Below are positions 49,471 through 57,952 of a stretch of DNA of 57,952 nt, piece after piece. The notes under the pieces were generated by a model. The model saw nothing but the letters and a program-made list of their open reading frames with translations. It had not been told where the DNA came from and did not search any database. Position 1 is the first letter of the stretch; every line of letters begins with the position of its first letter. The stretch lies in NCBI GenBank assembly GCA_045530725.1, contig JAZSCT010000008.1, positions 1 to 57,952 of the forward strand. Direction: 5' to 3'. The stretch is from SIG435 sp045530725 (GTDB lineage Bacteria > Bacillota > Clostridia > UMGS1810). The translations under genes and the position numbers were made by a program.

Positions 49471-51837
49471 TTAGTTGTTTAGATTGTTGGTTGTGAGCAT
49501 TTCGTTATACTCGTCTCTTGTAATAAGCACCTTTCTGGGTTTATTACCGTCAAGACCTGATATAATACCTCTCTGTTCCATCTGGTCAATGATGCTTCCT
49601 GCTCTGTTGTATCCTATTCTGAATCTTCTCTGCAAAAGAGAAGTGGATATTGTTCCGTTGTCTATAGCCATTTCTATAGCCTGTGGGAGAAATTCATCAT
49701 TTTCCCCCGGGTCTTCCCCTTCAGGTCTGTAAACTTCTTCAGACTGGAGTCTTTCGATAATATCTGCCTGATAGTTTGGAGCGCAGTCCTTACTTACATA
49801 CTGCACAACAGATTCAACTTCTTTGTCTGACACATATGAGCATTGAAGTCTTGTAGGGCTTGATGCACCCATTGGCATATAAAGCATATCGCCTTTACCA
49901 AGGAGTTTTTCGGCTCCGCCCATATCAAGGACAGTTCTTGAGTCAATCTGACTTGTAACGGCAAAGGATATTCTTGATGGAATATTTGCCTTGATTGTAC
50001 CTGTGATGACATTTACAGAAGGTCTCTGTGTAGCGATTACAAGATGCATACCTGCGGCTCTTGCCATCTGTGCAAGACGGCAGATGTAGTTTTCCACATC
50101 GGCAGGGGATACCATCATAAGGTCAGCCAACTCGTCGATAATAATTACAATATGAGGCAGTTTCATCTCAGGAGTTTCGTTAAGGTCCATAAGTTCATTA
50201 TATCCCTTGATATCACGCACATTGTTGTCGGCAAACTTGCCGTATCTGTCTGTCATTTCTGCCACAGCCCAGTTAAGGGCACCTGCTGCTTTTTTCGGGT
50301 CTGTTACAACAGGAATGAGAAGGTGAGGAATGCCGTTATATACGCCAAGTTCCACCACTTTCGGGTCGATCATTACAAGTTTTACTTCATTTGGGTCTGC
50401 TTTGTAAAGAAGACTCACTACAAGTGTGTTTATACATACACTCTTACCTGAGCCTGTAGCACCTGCGATAAGTAGGTGAGGCATTTTTGTGATATCCATT
50501 ATAATAGGCTTACCGCTTATATCTTTACCCAATGCAACAGAGAGTTTTGATTTTGCTTTCTGAAAAATATCTGCTTCCAGTACTTCTCTCAAAGTAACTG
50601 CATTTGTTGTGTCGTTTGGTATTTCTATACCTACTGCACTTTTTCCCGGGATAGGCGCTTCTATTCTCACATTTTTTGCGGCAAGGTTAAGTGCGATATC
50701 CTTTGAAAGACCTGTGATTTTGCTTACCTTTACACCCGGTTCGGGAGTAAGTTCAAATCTTGTTACTGTAGGTCCCATACTGATTTCTGTTACCTTTGCA
50801 CTTACACCGAAACTTTTTAAGGTTTCTTCAAGTTTGCGGGACTTCTGATTGAGGCTTTCTTCGATATCATCGCTGTTTTCTGCTATTTCGGGAGCAGAGA
50901 GGAGAGAAGTGTCAGGGTATTCATAATGCATAAATACGGTTTCTTCACTTGCTTTGTCAAGGTCGTTCTTTATTTCTTCATCTTCTACAGGTTCTTCTTT
51001 CTTTTCTATATCTTTGCCCTCTTCTGTAAGTACACCTGCAAGACCTGTCTGATCCTGGTTGTATATTTTGATTTCAGGGCCTTCATATTCCTGAGATTCT
51101 GATGGATTTTCTGCTTCGGTTTCTTTCTGTGCTTTTTTATCTACTACTACTTCTGCCACAGGTTTGTCTTTTTGCTTAGGTCCTTTTGTTTCTTCAGGTT
51201 TCTTCTTGTTGAGAGAGTTTTTTATACCATCTGCACCTTTTCTTAAGAAACCGAAAAATGAAAAATCAAATATGTAAATTGAAAGTATGAGAAGGATTGC
51301 AACGTAGAATACTCCTGCACCAAGTTGTCCCATAAAGAGTGCCGCAGGACGGAAAAATATTTCTCCCATTACACCTGCCCCCCAGATGTTCAGTCCCATA
51401 TTCCAGTATTTCTGCCAGTATTCAAAAAATCCCGGGACTTTTTCGTTGCCGTTTATATCAAGACCAACGCCTATTTCTGTGCCATCTACACCGCAGAAGA
51501 TATGTATTGCCGCCAGTATGCATACAAAAAGCACAATGGATGCAATGTATTTTCCTTTGTATTCTTCAAAGTTCTTTTTGATAAGCAGTATGGCTACTGT
51601 TATCAATGCATATACAGGAAGTATATATCCTCCTATACCAAACATACCTGTCATAAATGACTTGGTGATTTTTCCTGCCATACCCATTTTCGGACTTAAG
51701 TAAAGGCATAGTGCAATTAATGCAAGAACCACAATGATGGCAATATAGGAGATTTCCTTTTTCATAGCCTTGTTTTTGGGGTTGTTATTTGTCTTTTTCG
51801 GCTGTTTCTTCATATCTTTTTTTGCTTTTTTTGGCAT
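49471..51837 (-). CDS. DNA translocase FtsK/SpoIIIE
   Basis: A 788-residue translocase that pumps DNA through the division or sporulation septum. The start is the ATG at 51837 after AGAGGT; an upstream GTG overlaps that site. Residues about 30-200 hold four to five membrane helices, then a charged linker, then the alpha-beta motor (about 340-700) with Walker A IAGATGSGKSVCINTLVVSL and Walker B HIVIIIDELADLMM. The C-terminal gamma winged helix (LLQRRFRIGYNRAGSIIDQM) recognises polar DNA sites. The FtsK or SpoIIIE role cannot be separated without other paralogues. Confidence 0.93.
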   Translation of the reverse strand: MPKKAKKDMKKQPKKTNNNPKNKAMKKEISYIAIIVVLALIALCLYLSPKMGMAGKITKSFMTGMFGIGGYILPVYALITVAILLIKKNFEEYKGKYIASIVLFVCILAAIHIFCGVDGTEIGVGLDINGNEKVPGFFEYWQKYWNMGLNIWGAGVMGEIFFRPAALFMGQLGAGVFYVAILLILSIYIFDFSFFGFLRKGADGIKNSLNKKKPEETKGPKQKDKPVAEVVVDKKAQKETEAENPSESQEYEGPEIKIYNQDQTGLAGVLTEEGKDIEKKEEPVEDEEIKNDLDKASEETVFMHYEYPDTSLLSAPEIAENSDDIEESLNQKSRKLEETLKSFGVSAKVTEISMGPTVTRFELTPEPGVKVSKITGLSKDIALNLAAKNVRIEAPIPGKSAVGIEIPNDTTNAVTLREVLEADIFQKAKSKLSVALGKDISGKPIIMDITKMPHLLIAGATGSGKSVCINTLVVSLLYKADPNEVKLVMIDPKVVELGVYNGIPHLLIPVVTDPKKAAGALNWAVAEMTDRYGKFADNNVRDIKGYNELMDLNETPEMKLPHIVIIIDELADLMMVSPADVENYICRLAQMARAAGMHLVIATQRPSVNVITGTIKANIPSRISFAVTSQIDSRTVLDMGGAEKLLGKGDMLYMPMGASSPTRLQCSYVSDKEVESVVQYVSKDCAPNYQADIIERLQSEEVYRPEGEDPGENDEFLPQAIEMAIDNGTISTSLLQRRFRIGYNRAGSIIDQMEQRGIISGLDGNKPRKVLITRDEYNEMLTTNNLNN

Positions 51838-51881
51838 TTTATAACCTCTTTTCACACAATGTTTTTAATTCTTCCTGATTG

Positions 51882-53198
51882 TCAGTTCTTTTTAAATACA
51901 GTAAGGATTTGTTCTACAAGGACTTTGTTGTCAGGGGTTTTCTCTATCTGGGAGATAAGGTTTTCTGTTACTTCCTGAGTGGAATCCTTGTGCATTGCCT
52001 TTCTTACCGACCACACAGCATCCTTTTCCCTTGGGGAAAGGAGAAGATCTTCTCTTCGGGTGCCTGATTTGTATATATCGATACTTGGAAATACTCTTCT
52101 TTCAGACAGCCGTCTGTCCAAATGGATTTCCATATTGCCTGTTCCTTTGAATTCTTCAAATATCACATCGTCCATACGGCTTCCTGTTTCTATAAGTGCT
52201 GTTGCAAGTATTGTAAGGCTTCCGCCTTTTTCGATATTTCTTGCTGCACCGAAAAACTTCTTGGGACGATGAAGAGAACCGGGATCAAGACCGCCCGAAA
52301 GGGTCTTTCCCGTAGATGGTATGGTAAGATTGTATGCTCTTGAAAGTCTCGTGATACTGTCAAGAAGAATCACAACATCCTTGCCGTGCTCCACCATTCT
52401 TTTGGCTCTTTCAAGCACCATTTCCGCAACTCTTATATGATGCTCAGGCAGTTCATCAAATGTGGAAAATATTACTTCTCCTTCTATGGAGCGTTTCATA
52501 TCGGTTACTTCTTCAGGACGTTCATCGATCAAAAGTACGATAAGGGAAACATCAGGATGGTTGGTTGTGATAGAGTTTGCGATGTTTTTTAGAAGAGTTG
52601 TTTTTCCCGTTTTTGGAGGTGCGACGATTATACCTCTCTGACCTTTGCCTATAGGGGATATAAGGTCGATAAGTCTTGTTGCACATTCGGAGCCGTCATA
52701 TTCAAGAGTGAGACGACTGTCAGGATAGACAGGGATAAGAGTATCAAAGGGCTTTCTTCTGATAGATACACTTACATCGTCATCGTTTACGGTTTTTACA
52801 TATATAAGCGCCTTGAATCTTTCGCCTTCGTTTGGCTTTCTTGCAATGCAATGTACAAGGTCGCCTGTTTTCAAATTAAATCTTTTTATCTGCACAGGGG
52901 ATACATACACATCTTCCGAACCTGAAAGATAGTTGTCGCATCTTAAGAATCCGAATCCGTCGGCAAGTACTTCAAGTACGCCTGTCGCTTCGCATTTGTT
53001 TCCTTCGTTGTTGTCAGATTCACGGGAAGGTGTTTTCTCTTCAGACAAAACGGGTTCTTCCTGTGATTCTTTTTTGCTATCTTCTATTAAATTTATCAGA
53101 TCGTCTTTTTTTATAGACGAAGGGAATTTCAATCCCTTTTCTTTTGCAATTTCTTTTAAATTTGCAAGTGTCATAGATTTCAATGGATTTTCAGTCAT
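51882..53198 (-). CDS. rho: Transcription termination factor Rho
   Basis: A 438-residue Rho helicase. The start is the ATG at 53198 after AAGGAGAATAAA. A Rho-N domain (LANLKEIAKEKGLKFPSSIK) is followed by an acidic linker, the cold-shock-like RNA site (YLSGSEDVYVSPVQIKRFNL) and the ATPase with Walker A VAPPKTGKTTLLKN, VLLIDERPEEVTDMKRS and the Q/R loops. It terminates transcription on untranslated RNA. It lies 44 bp before the ftsK gene. Confidence 0.96.
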   Translation of the reverse strand: MTENPLKSMTLANLKEIAKEKGLKFPSSIKKDDLINLIEDSKKESQEEPVLSEEKTPSRESDNNEGNKCEATGVLEVLADGFGFLRCDNYLSGSEDVYVSPVQIKRFNLKTGDLVHCIARKPNEGERFKALIYVKTVNDDDVSVSIRRKPFDTLIPVYPDSRLTLEYDGSECATRLIDLISPIGKGQRGIIVAPPKTGKTTLLKNIANSITTNHPDVSLIVLLIDERPEEVTDMKRSIEGEVIFSTFDELPEHHIRVAEMVLERAKRMVEHGKDVVILLDSITRLSRAYNLTIPSTGKTLSGGLDPGSLHRPKKFFGAARNIEKGGSLTILATALIETGSRMDDVIFEEFKGTGNMEIHLDRRLSERRVFPSIDIYKSGTRREDLLLSPREKDAVWSVRKAMHKDSTQEVTENLISQIEKTPDNKVLVEQILTVFKKN

Positions 53199-53380
53199 TT
53201 TATTCTCCTTGCGAGTATAATAATTCACTATATATTATACATAAAATTCTTTTAAATTCAAACATTTTAATAAAAAATATAAAAAAATGTTAGTAATTTG
53301 TAACATTATAATGTATAATATATATAATGGGCAGTGTGTGCCATTATGAAATACAAAATTCATACTGAAATGGTGATAAT

Positions 53381-54223
53381 ATGAAAATAGTATCAATGGT
53401 GTATGATAAACTAAAAAAATACGGAATGTTTATAAAGGATCTGGTGCTCAAATCCATAGAGGATGATGTGCCTGGATTGTCTGCACAACTTGCATTTTTT
53501 CTTGTGCTGTCATTCTTTCCTTTTCTCACCTTGTTGTTTTCGCTTATATCCTTATCTCCATTCCTTACAGAAGATATGCTTTTTGATGTGCTTAAGGCAC
53601 TTCCTGATGAGTCGGTTTCTCTGGTGTGGGACATCATCACCGGCGTGGCAAAAAGTAAGGGGATTATCATCACTTCTGCATTGGTTGCCATATGGTCTGT
53701 ATCTGCGGCCATAGGGACTGTAGCCAAAGCAATAAACAGATTTTATCATATAAAAGAAAAAAGAAATATTTTTGTGGTAAGGCTCAAGGGTATGTTTTAT
53801 GTGGCGGTGACGGTGTTTCTTATTATCGCAGGATTCAGCGCTGTGGTATTCGGTTCTCTCATAGGACAGGGTATTGCGTGGCTCTTCCCTTGGTTCACAC
53901 ATTGGTGGAATGTTATCAGACTTGTGTTGCTTCTTTTGTGTGCATTAAGCATTTTTATAGTGATTTTCAAAAAAATGCCTGCAAAAGATGTAAAAGTCAC
54001 ATATCTGTGGCAAGGAGCACTATTTACATCGGTAGGATGGGGTGTAGGTTCATATCTGTTTTCGTTTTATGTGAATCACTTCTCCAACTATCATGTTCTT
54101 TATGGCGGTCTTGCAGGGGTGATAGCCCTGGTATTCTGGCTTTATATGTCGGCATATATCATACTTATAGGTGCAGAGATAAATTCCATTATTTACAAAA
54201 GATATATCGAAAGAGAGAAATAA
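53381..54223 (+). CDS. YihY/BrkB family inner-membrane protein
   Basis: A 280-residue membrane protein with six hydrophobic segments. The family marks are PGLSAQLAFFLVLSFFPFLT near the first helix, SKGIIITSALVAIWSVSAA, GAVFGS-like loops and LYGGLAGVIALVFWLYMSAY at the C-terminus with IGAEINSI. Once mis-annotated as ribonuclease BN, the family has no proven activity and may be a transporter. AT-rich DNA of 182 bp with several TATAAT-like boxes separates it from the divergent rho. It is followed after 1 bp by the cysteine desulfurase gene. Confidence 0.88.
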   Translation: MKIVSMVYDKLKKYGMFIKDLVLKSIEDDVPGLSAQLAFFLVLSFFPFLTLLFSLISLSPFLTEDMLFDVLKALPDESVSLVWDIITGVAKSKGIIITSALVAIWSVSAAIGTVAKAINRFYHIKEKRNIFVVRLKGMFYVAVTVFLIIAGFSAVVFGSLIGQGIAWLFPWFTHWWNVIRLVLLLLCALSIFIVIFKKMPAKDVKVTYLWQGALFTSVGWGVGSYLFSFYVNHFSNYHVLYGGLAGVIALVFWLYMSAYIILIGAEINSIIYKRYIEREK

Positions 54224-54224
54224 T

Positions 54225-55376
54225 ATGACAAGAGAAGTATATATGGATAATTCCGCCGCCACAAGACCCTATGATGAGGTCATAAAGGTTATGGCGGATG
54301 CTATGACAGAATATTATGCAAATCCTTCCTCACTTCACCGTCTTGGCAAAAAGGCGGAAGACAGAATGGAGCAGGCGAGAAAGACCATTGCTCAGTCAAT
54401 GGGAGCAAAGCCTGACGAGATTTATTTTACAAGCGGCGGCACAGAAGGGGATAACATCGGCATAATCGGAAGCGCTATGGCACAAAGACGAAGAGGAAAC
54501 AAAGTCATCACCACTTCCATAGAGCACCCTGCAGTAAGCGAGAGTTTTAAGTTTCTTGAAAAAGAGGGATTCAATGTGGTATATATCCCTGTGGATAAAA
54601 AGGGTGTCACAGATCTTAAAATTCTTGAAGAAGAACTTGACGAAAATACCATTCTTTTTTCGGGAATGCTTGTAAATAACGAGGTAGGCTCTGTTCTTCC
54701 CATACAAAAAGTAAGAGAACTTATAGACAAAAAGGCTCCCGGATGTGTATTTATGGCAGACGGTGTACAAGCCTACGGCAAAATAAATATAGACGTGAAA
54801 AGACAGGGAATAGATATCCTTTCGGTATCATCCCACAAGATTCACGGGCCAAATGGTGTGGGAGCGATTTATATATCAAAGGACACAAGGATAAAGCCCA
54901 CCGTCTTTGGCGGCGGTCAGGAAGCGGGCATAAGGTCCGGCACAGAAAATGTGGCGGGGATTGTGGGCTTTGAAGAAGCGGTGAAGAAAACTTTCCAAGA
55001 CTTTGATAGTGTAAAAGAAAAATTGACTCTTCTTAAAAGAAGACTTACAGATGGAATAAAGGGAATCGAAGGTGCCATGATCAATTCGCCTGAAGAGAGC
55101 GTGGAAAATATTCTTAATGTATCTTTTGTGGGAGTTAAGTCGGAAGTGCTTTTGCACGTGCTTGAGTCAAAGGGAATTTATGTATCGTCAGGCTCTGCCT
55201 GTTCTTCACACAAAAAGACTGCATCACACGTACTTACATCTATGGGGCTTGATTCCAAACGGTCAGACAGTGCAGTAAGAATAAGTCTTTCTGCATTCAA
55301 TGATGAAGAAGATATTGAATATGCGATTTCGGTGCTGAAAAAGGAAGTGCCGATTCTTAAGAAAATTATGAGATAG
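54225..55376 (+). CDS. Cysteine desulfurase (NifS/IscS family), ThiI partner
   Basis: A 383-residue PLP enzyme that takes sulfur from cysteine as an enzyme-bound persulfide. VYMDNSAATRPYDEVIK is the N-terminus, FTSGGTEGDNIGI and SVSSHKIHGPNGVGAIY hold the cofactor site with the PLP lysine, and GSACSSHKKTASHVL is the short catalytic-cysteine loop. thiI follows after 9 bp. In Bacillus the pair NifZ-ThiI makes 4-thiouridine in tRNA, and the same role is likely here. No iscU is nearby, so Fe-S assembly is less likely. Confidence 0.93.
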   Translation: MTREVYMDNSAATRPYDEVIKVMADAMTEYYANPSSLHRLGKKAEDRMEQARKTIAQSMGAKPDEIYFTSGGTEGDNIGIIGSAMAQRRRGNKVITTSIEHPAVSESFKFLEKEGFNVVYIPVDKKGVTDLKILEEELDENTILFSGMLVNNEVGSVLPIQKVRELIDKKAPGCVFMADGVQAYGKINIDVKRQGIDILSVSSHKIHGPNGVGAIYISKDTRIKPTVFGGGQEAGIRSGTENVAGIVGFEEAVKKTFQDFDSVKEKLTLLKRRLTDGIKGIEGAMINSPEESVENILNVSFVGVKSEVLLHVLESKGIYVSSGSACSSHKKTASHVLTSMGLDSKRSDSAVRISLSAFNDEEDIEYAISVLKKEVPILKKIMR

Positions 55377-55385
55377 AGGTGTAAT

Positions 55386-56564
55386 ATGGCAAAAATACTT
55401 ATGGCGAGATACGGCGAACTTGTGCTTAAAGGCTTAAACCGTTCAAAGTTTGAAAACGTGCTTGTAAAAAACATCCACGGTATATTAAAAAATGAAGGAA
55501 AATACAATCTTTACAAAGCACAGGCGATCACCTACATAGAACCCCTTGAGGGGGATGAGCAGGCAGACAGAATCCTTGAGAAACTTGGATATGTGTTCGG
55601 TATTGTATCAATCACCGTTGCATACAAATGCGAAAAAAACCTTCAGAGCGTGAAGGAAATAATCCTTAATAACTTCTCGGATTCCTTAAGAAAGGCAGAT
55701 ACATTCAAAGTGGAATCCAAAAGAGCAGACAAGAAATTTCCAATGAAATCTCCTGAAATCTGTATGGAGACAGGCGGATTTATACTTGAGCATTTTCCAC
55801 ACCTTAAGGTGGATGTGCACAACCCTGAACTTCAGGTAACAGTAGAAATAAGAGACGAGCACGCATATGTACACACCGACAGAATAAAAGCCGCAGGAGG
55901 TATGCCCACAGGAACCAATGGTAAGGCGATGCTTCTTTTGTCGGGAGGGATTGACAGTCCTGCCGCTGGCTATATGATAGCAAAACGAGGTGTGAAACTT
56001 GAGGCGGTACATTTCTTCAGTTATCCCTACACATCTGACCGTGCCAAGGACAAGGTATTGAAACTTGCATCAATCATTGCAAGATATTCAGGTGCGGTTA
56101 AGGTTCATATTGTACCTTTTACCGATATTCAGCTTGAAATCAGGGATAAATGCCCTGAAGAGCATCTTACATTGGTTATGAGAAGATTTATGATGCAGAT
56201 TTCCGAGATAATCGCAAAGAAAAATGACTGCAATGCTCTTATTACAGGAGAAAGCATCGGTCAGGTGGCAAGTCAGACCATAGAAGCGTTGAATGTTACC
56301 AATGATGCGGTAAACACAGTTGTTTTAAGACCCCTTATCGGTATGGATAAGGAAGAAATTGTGGAAGTATCACGAAAAATGGATGCTTTTGACACATCCA
56401 TCCTTCCTTACGAAGACTGTTGTACAGTATTTACTCCAAGACATCCTACCACCAAGCCAAAGGTGGAGGATATCATCAGATCTCAGTCGCTTCTTGAGGT
56501 GGAAAGACTTATAAAAGAGGCTGTAGGAGGAGTAGAATCCGTTCTTATAGAAAGCGAATTCTGA
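55386..56564 (+). CDS. thiI: tRNA 4-thiouridine synthetase ThiI
   Basis: A 392-residue ThiI that adenylates U8 of tRNA and inserts sulfur passed on from the desulfurase. It has the N-terminal ferredoxin-like domain (ILMARYGELVLKGLNRSKFE), a THUMP RNA-binding domain (about 60-165, ending VDVHNPELQVTVEIRDEHAY) and the PP-loop AMLLLSGGIDSPAAGYM at about 180-196, with CCTVFTPRHPTTKP at the end. It lacks the C-terminal rhodanese domain, as usual in Bacillota. AGAGGTGTAAT before the start. Confidence 0.95.
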   Translation: MAKILMARYGELVLKGLNRSKFENVLVKNIHGILKNEGKYNLYKAQAITYIEPLEGDEQADRILEKLGYVFGIVSITVAYKCEKNLQSVKEIILNNFSDSLRKADTFKVESKRADKKFPMKSPEICMETGGFILEHFPHLKVDVHNPELQVTVEIRDEHAYVHTDRIKAAGGMPTGTNGKAMLLLSGGIDSPAAGYMIAKRGVKLEAVHFFSYPYTSDRAKDKVLKLASIIARYSGAVKVHIVPFTDIQLEIRDKCPEEHLTLVMRRFMMQISEIIAKKNDCNALITGESIGQVASQTIEALNVTNDAVNTVVLRPLIGMDKEEIVEVSRKMDAFDTSILPYEDCCTVFTPRHPTTKPKVEDIIRSQSLLEVERLIKEAVGGVESVLIESEF

Positions 56565-56585
56565 TAATACACGGGGAATATTATT

Positions 56586-57007
56586 ATGAAGAAAGTTTTT
56601 GGTTGGTTGTTGGCAGTACTGATGATAATAAGCGTCAATACAGGTGTGGTTTTTGTAGATGAAAGTCTGCTTACGTAACAGAAGAGTATGCAGACTATAC
56701 AACATCAGTTGTTTCAGGTTACAGAACAAGCGAAAAGGATTATACCGATAGTTCAAAGACCGTTAATCTTACCTGGGAAGAACTTCCGGGGATGATACAT
56801 ATTTTCTCCTTATTGCAGAAGATGGGTGCTTTTACCAGAGTTTATAAGTTCTATACATCAGATACACCACGTTTCCTTACTGTAACAGGCGGTACAAGAA
56901 ATATGAGAGATGCAGGCGGATGTGTACAGAAACTTGAGATAAAGGATTTTAGAATTATTAACTTCGGAAATGAACCTGGTCTTAAACTGCCATCTACAAT
57001 AGAATAG
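56586..57007 (+). pseudogene. Secreted small protein interrupted by a frameshift
   Basis: The frame from 56586 encodes a signal peptide (MKKVFGWLLAVLMIISVNTG, then VVFVDESLLT) and stops at 56676. From 56675 the next frame continues seamlessly for about 110 codons (VTEEYADYTTSVVSGYRTSE and on) to the stop at 57005. One missing base round 56670-56675 explains the break. The protein family is not known to me. A real frameshift, a sequencing error or programmed frameshifting are possible; there is no slippery heptamer at the site. Confidence 0.6.
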
Positions 57008-57053
57008 ATAGAATTACAATAAAATAAATAAAATTAAATCAGGGGATGATTTT

Positions 57054-57569
57054 ATGTATAAAGAAGAAAATTTTGTAAATAATATTAAACGAGAGGAACT
57101 TCTTAAAAGGCTTTACAGTCTTCTCAAAGAAAAAAACATAACATTATCTTCTGCAGAATCCTGCACCGGCGGTCTTATCGCCGGTGCAGTAACATCTGTG
57201 CCGGGTATCTCTTCCTATTATAAAGAAGGATTTATAACTTATGCCAATGAAGCCAAGAAAAAGCATCTTGATGTGCCACAACGTACTCTTCGTGAGCATG
57301 GTGCGGTAAGCCATCAGGTTGCATTTTATATGGTGCATGGACTCATTAAGAATACAGGGGCAGATGTGGGTGTTGCGGTGACAGGTATTGCAGGTCCGGG
57401 AGGCGGAAGCAAAGAAAAACCCGTGGGGCTAGTATATATCTCAACCTGTGCAAAAGGAGATGTCACAGTTACAAAAAATATTTTTAAAGGTGACAGAGAA
57501 GAAGTAAGAAATAAGGCTGTAGATGCTGCACTTAAGTTCCTTATCGAAAAAATAGAAGAAAAATTCTGA
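57054..57569 (+). CDS. pncC: Nicotinamide-nucleotide amidase, CinA C-terminal domain protein
   Basis: A 171-residue protein equal to the C-terminal domain of CinA, as in E. coli PncC. It converts nicotinamide mononucleotide to nicotinate mononucleotide and so recycles the by-product of NAD-dependent DNA ligase. Diagnostic parts are TLSSAESCTGGLIAGAVTSV, the TYANEAKKKHLDV strand, GAVSHQVA and VAVTGIAGPGGGSKEKPVGL. The N-terminal MoCF-like domain of full CinA is absent. In many Bacillota cinA lies between pgsA and recA; here it is about 30 kb away. Confidence 0.93.
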   Translation: MYKEENFVNNIKREELLKRLYSLLKEKNITLSSAESCTGGLIAGAVTSVPGISSYYKEGFITYANEAKKKHLDVPQRTLREHGAVSHQVAFYMVHGLIKNTGADVGVAVTGIAGPGGGSKEKPVGLVYISTCAKGDVTVTKNIFKGDREEVRNKAVDAALKFLIEKIEEKF

Positions 57570-57695
57570 AAAATTTTTTCTTTTATTATTACTAGTTATG
57601 CACACAAAAATCATATGTGAATACAATATATTGTGGATGATTTTTCCTTTGTAAAAATATGGCATTTTTCATGCAAAAAAATTGTAAAAAAAGTG

Positions 57696-57725
57696 TTGAC
57701 AAAGGGGGTTTTTGTGTGGTATATT
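57696..57725 (+). promoter_or_regulatory. rRNA operon promoter P1
   Basis: TTGACA (57696-57701), 18 bp, TATATT (57720-57725), in AT-rich DNA after the pncC gene. Confidence 0.75.
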
Positions 57726-57779
57726 ATTCAAGCACCACAAAATGAACGTTATTTTAATTTAATTTTTTTAAAAAAGTTC

Positions 57780-57808
57780 TTGACAAATGATGTTCGGGGT
57801 GTTAGAAT
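57780..57808 (+). promoter_or_regulatory. rRNA operon promoter P2
   Basis: TTGACA (57780-57785), 17 bp, TAGAAT (57803-57808), preceded by an A/T-rich UP-like tract. Tandem promoters of this kind are usual for rrn operons. Confidence 0.75.
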
Positions 57809-57814
57809 GTTAAA

Positions 57815-57952
57815 GTTCGCTGCGAAATGCAGCAAACCTTGGTCTTTGAAAATTAAATAGCAAAGAGAGGTTCTCGTTAAATTGAGAATTTGAGTTTAAA
57901 GCATATATGCTTTTAAGTCAGTAAAGTTTAGTAATGAGCTAAAAAACTTCAT
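57815..57952 (+). other. 16S rRNA operon leader (16S gene begins at or after the window end)
   Basis: The segment after P2 contains GGTCTTTGAAAATTAAATAG, the boxA-like leader found just before 16S genes in Bacillota, then GTTCTC/GAGAAT hairpin arms and ends AAAAAACTTCAT. The mature 16S usually starts close to such a sequence with a GAGAGTTTGAT-type end, which is not inside the window. Confidence 0.7.

Noticed and set aside
1..57952. tRNA genes
   Set aside because: I scanned the gaps for GGTTCGAATC-type T-loops; the only resemblance, at 20664, belongs to the preQ1 element.

Overview
The window looks like chromosomal DNA of an AT-rich, spore-forming anaerobe of the class Clostridia (Bacillota), probably gut-associated. 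The evidence is the sporulation-linked genes (spoVG, a SleB-type cortex hydrolase, a SpoVB/MurJ-type flippase, an FtsK/SpoIIIE translocase), the hrcA-grpE-dnaK-dnaJ order under CIRCE control, strong AGGAGG-type ribosome binding sites, TTGACA-17-TATAAT promoters, and the lack of respiratory genes. I cannot name the genus.

Layout. 1-8.8 kb: a serine hydrolase, an amidohydrolase, a secreted stalk-domain nuclease, a YdcF-like membrane protein, an rRNA uracil methyltransferase, a flavodoxin, a TetR regulator and a PutP-type sodium/proline symporter. 8.8-14.06 kb: a mobile island of two related elements side by side. The right one (10900-14057) has a transposase of IS1595 type, terminal inverted repeats and a probable 8-bp target duplication TATTTTGT, and carries a NUDIX passenger gene. 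The left one (8800-10891) has related ends and a shared internal block but no transposase, and carries a secreted papain-like hydrolase and a membrane protein. 14.1-21.6 kb: ybaK, spoVB-like, rqcP, sleB, a large secreted stalk-domain protein, queT under a preQ1-I riboswitch, and spoVG. 22-28.8 kb: lepA (minus), then recA-recX-rimO-pgsA-hemW. 28.8-33.8 kb: dnaJ-dnaK-grpE-hrcA on the minus strand, with two overlapping CIRCE operators. 34-35 kb: a tandemly duplicated, structured and terminated leader RNA in front of a small unknown gene; the two copies differ by compensatory base changes. 35-43 kb: a sugar-acid operon (two Gfo/Idh/MocA oxidoreductases, a TIM-barrel isomerase, UxaC, a fructuronate reductase-like SDR) with a divergent AraC regulator, a second AraC regulator and an AraC fragment. 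43-53 kb: thrC, a secreted transglutaminase-like protein, folD, ygiQ, ftsK/spoIIIE and rho. 53-57.95 kb: a YihY/BrkB protein, a cysteine desulfurase-ThiI pair for tRNA thiolation, a frameshifted secreted protein, a one-domain CinA/PncC, and two tandem promoters plus leader of an rRNA operon whose 16S gene should begin at or just past the window end.

The strongest unexplained signals are (i) the duplicated leader RNA at 34.36-34.81 kb, which behaves like a riboswitch or attenuator I do not recognise; (ii) about 18 TTTTATAAAA-like palindromes spaced 21-22 bp apart in the left end of the transposon, just before the transposase promoter; and (iii) the transposon pair itself, with its exchangeable passenger genes and a shared ~175-bp block. 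All calls come from reading the sequence; no database search was run.
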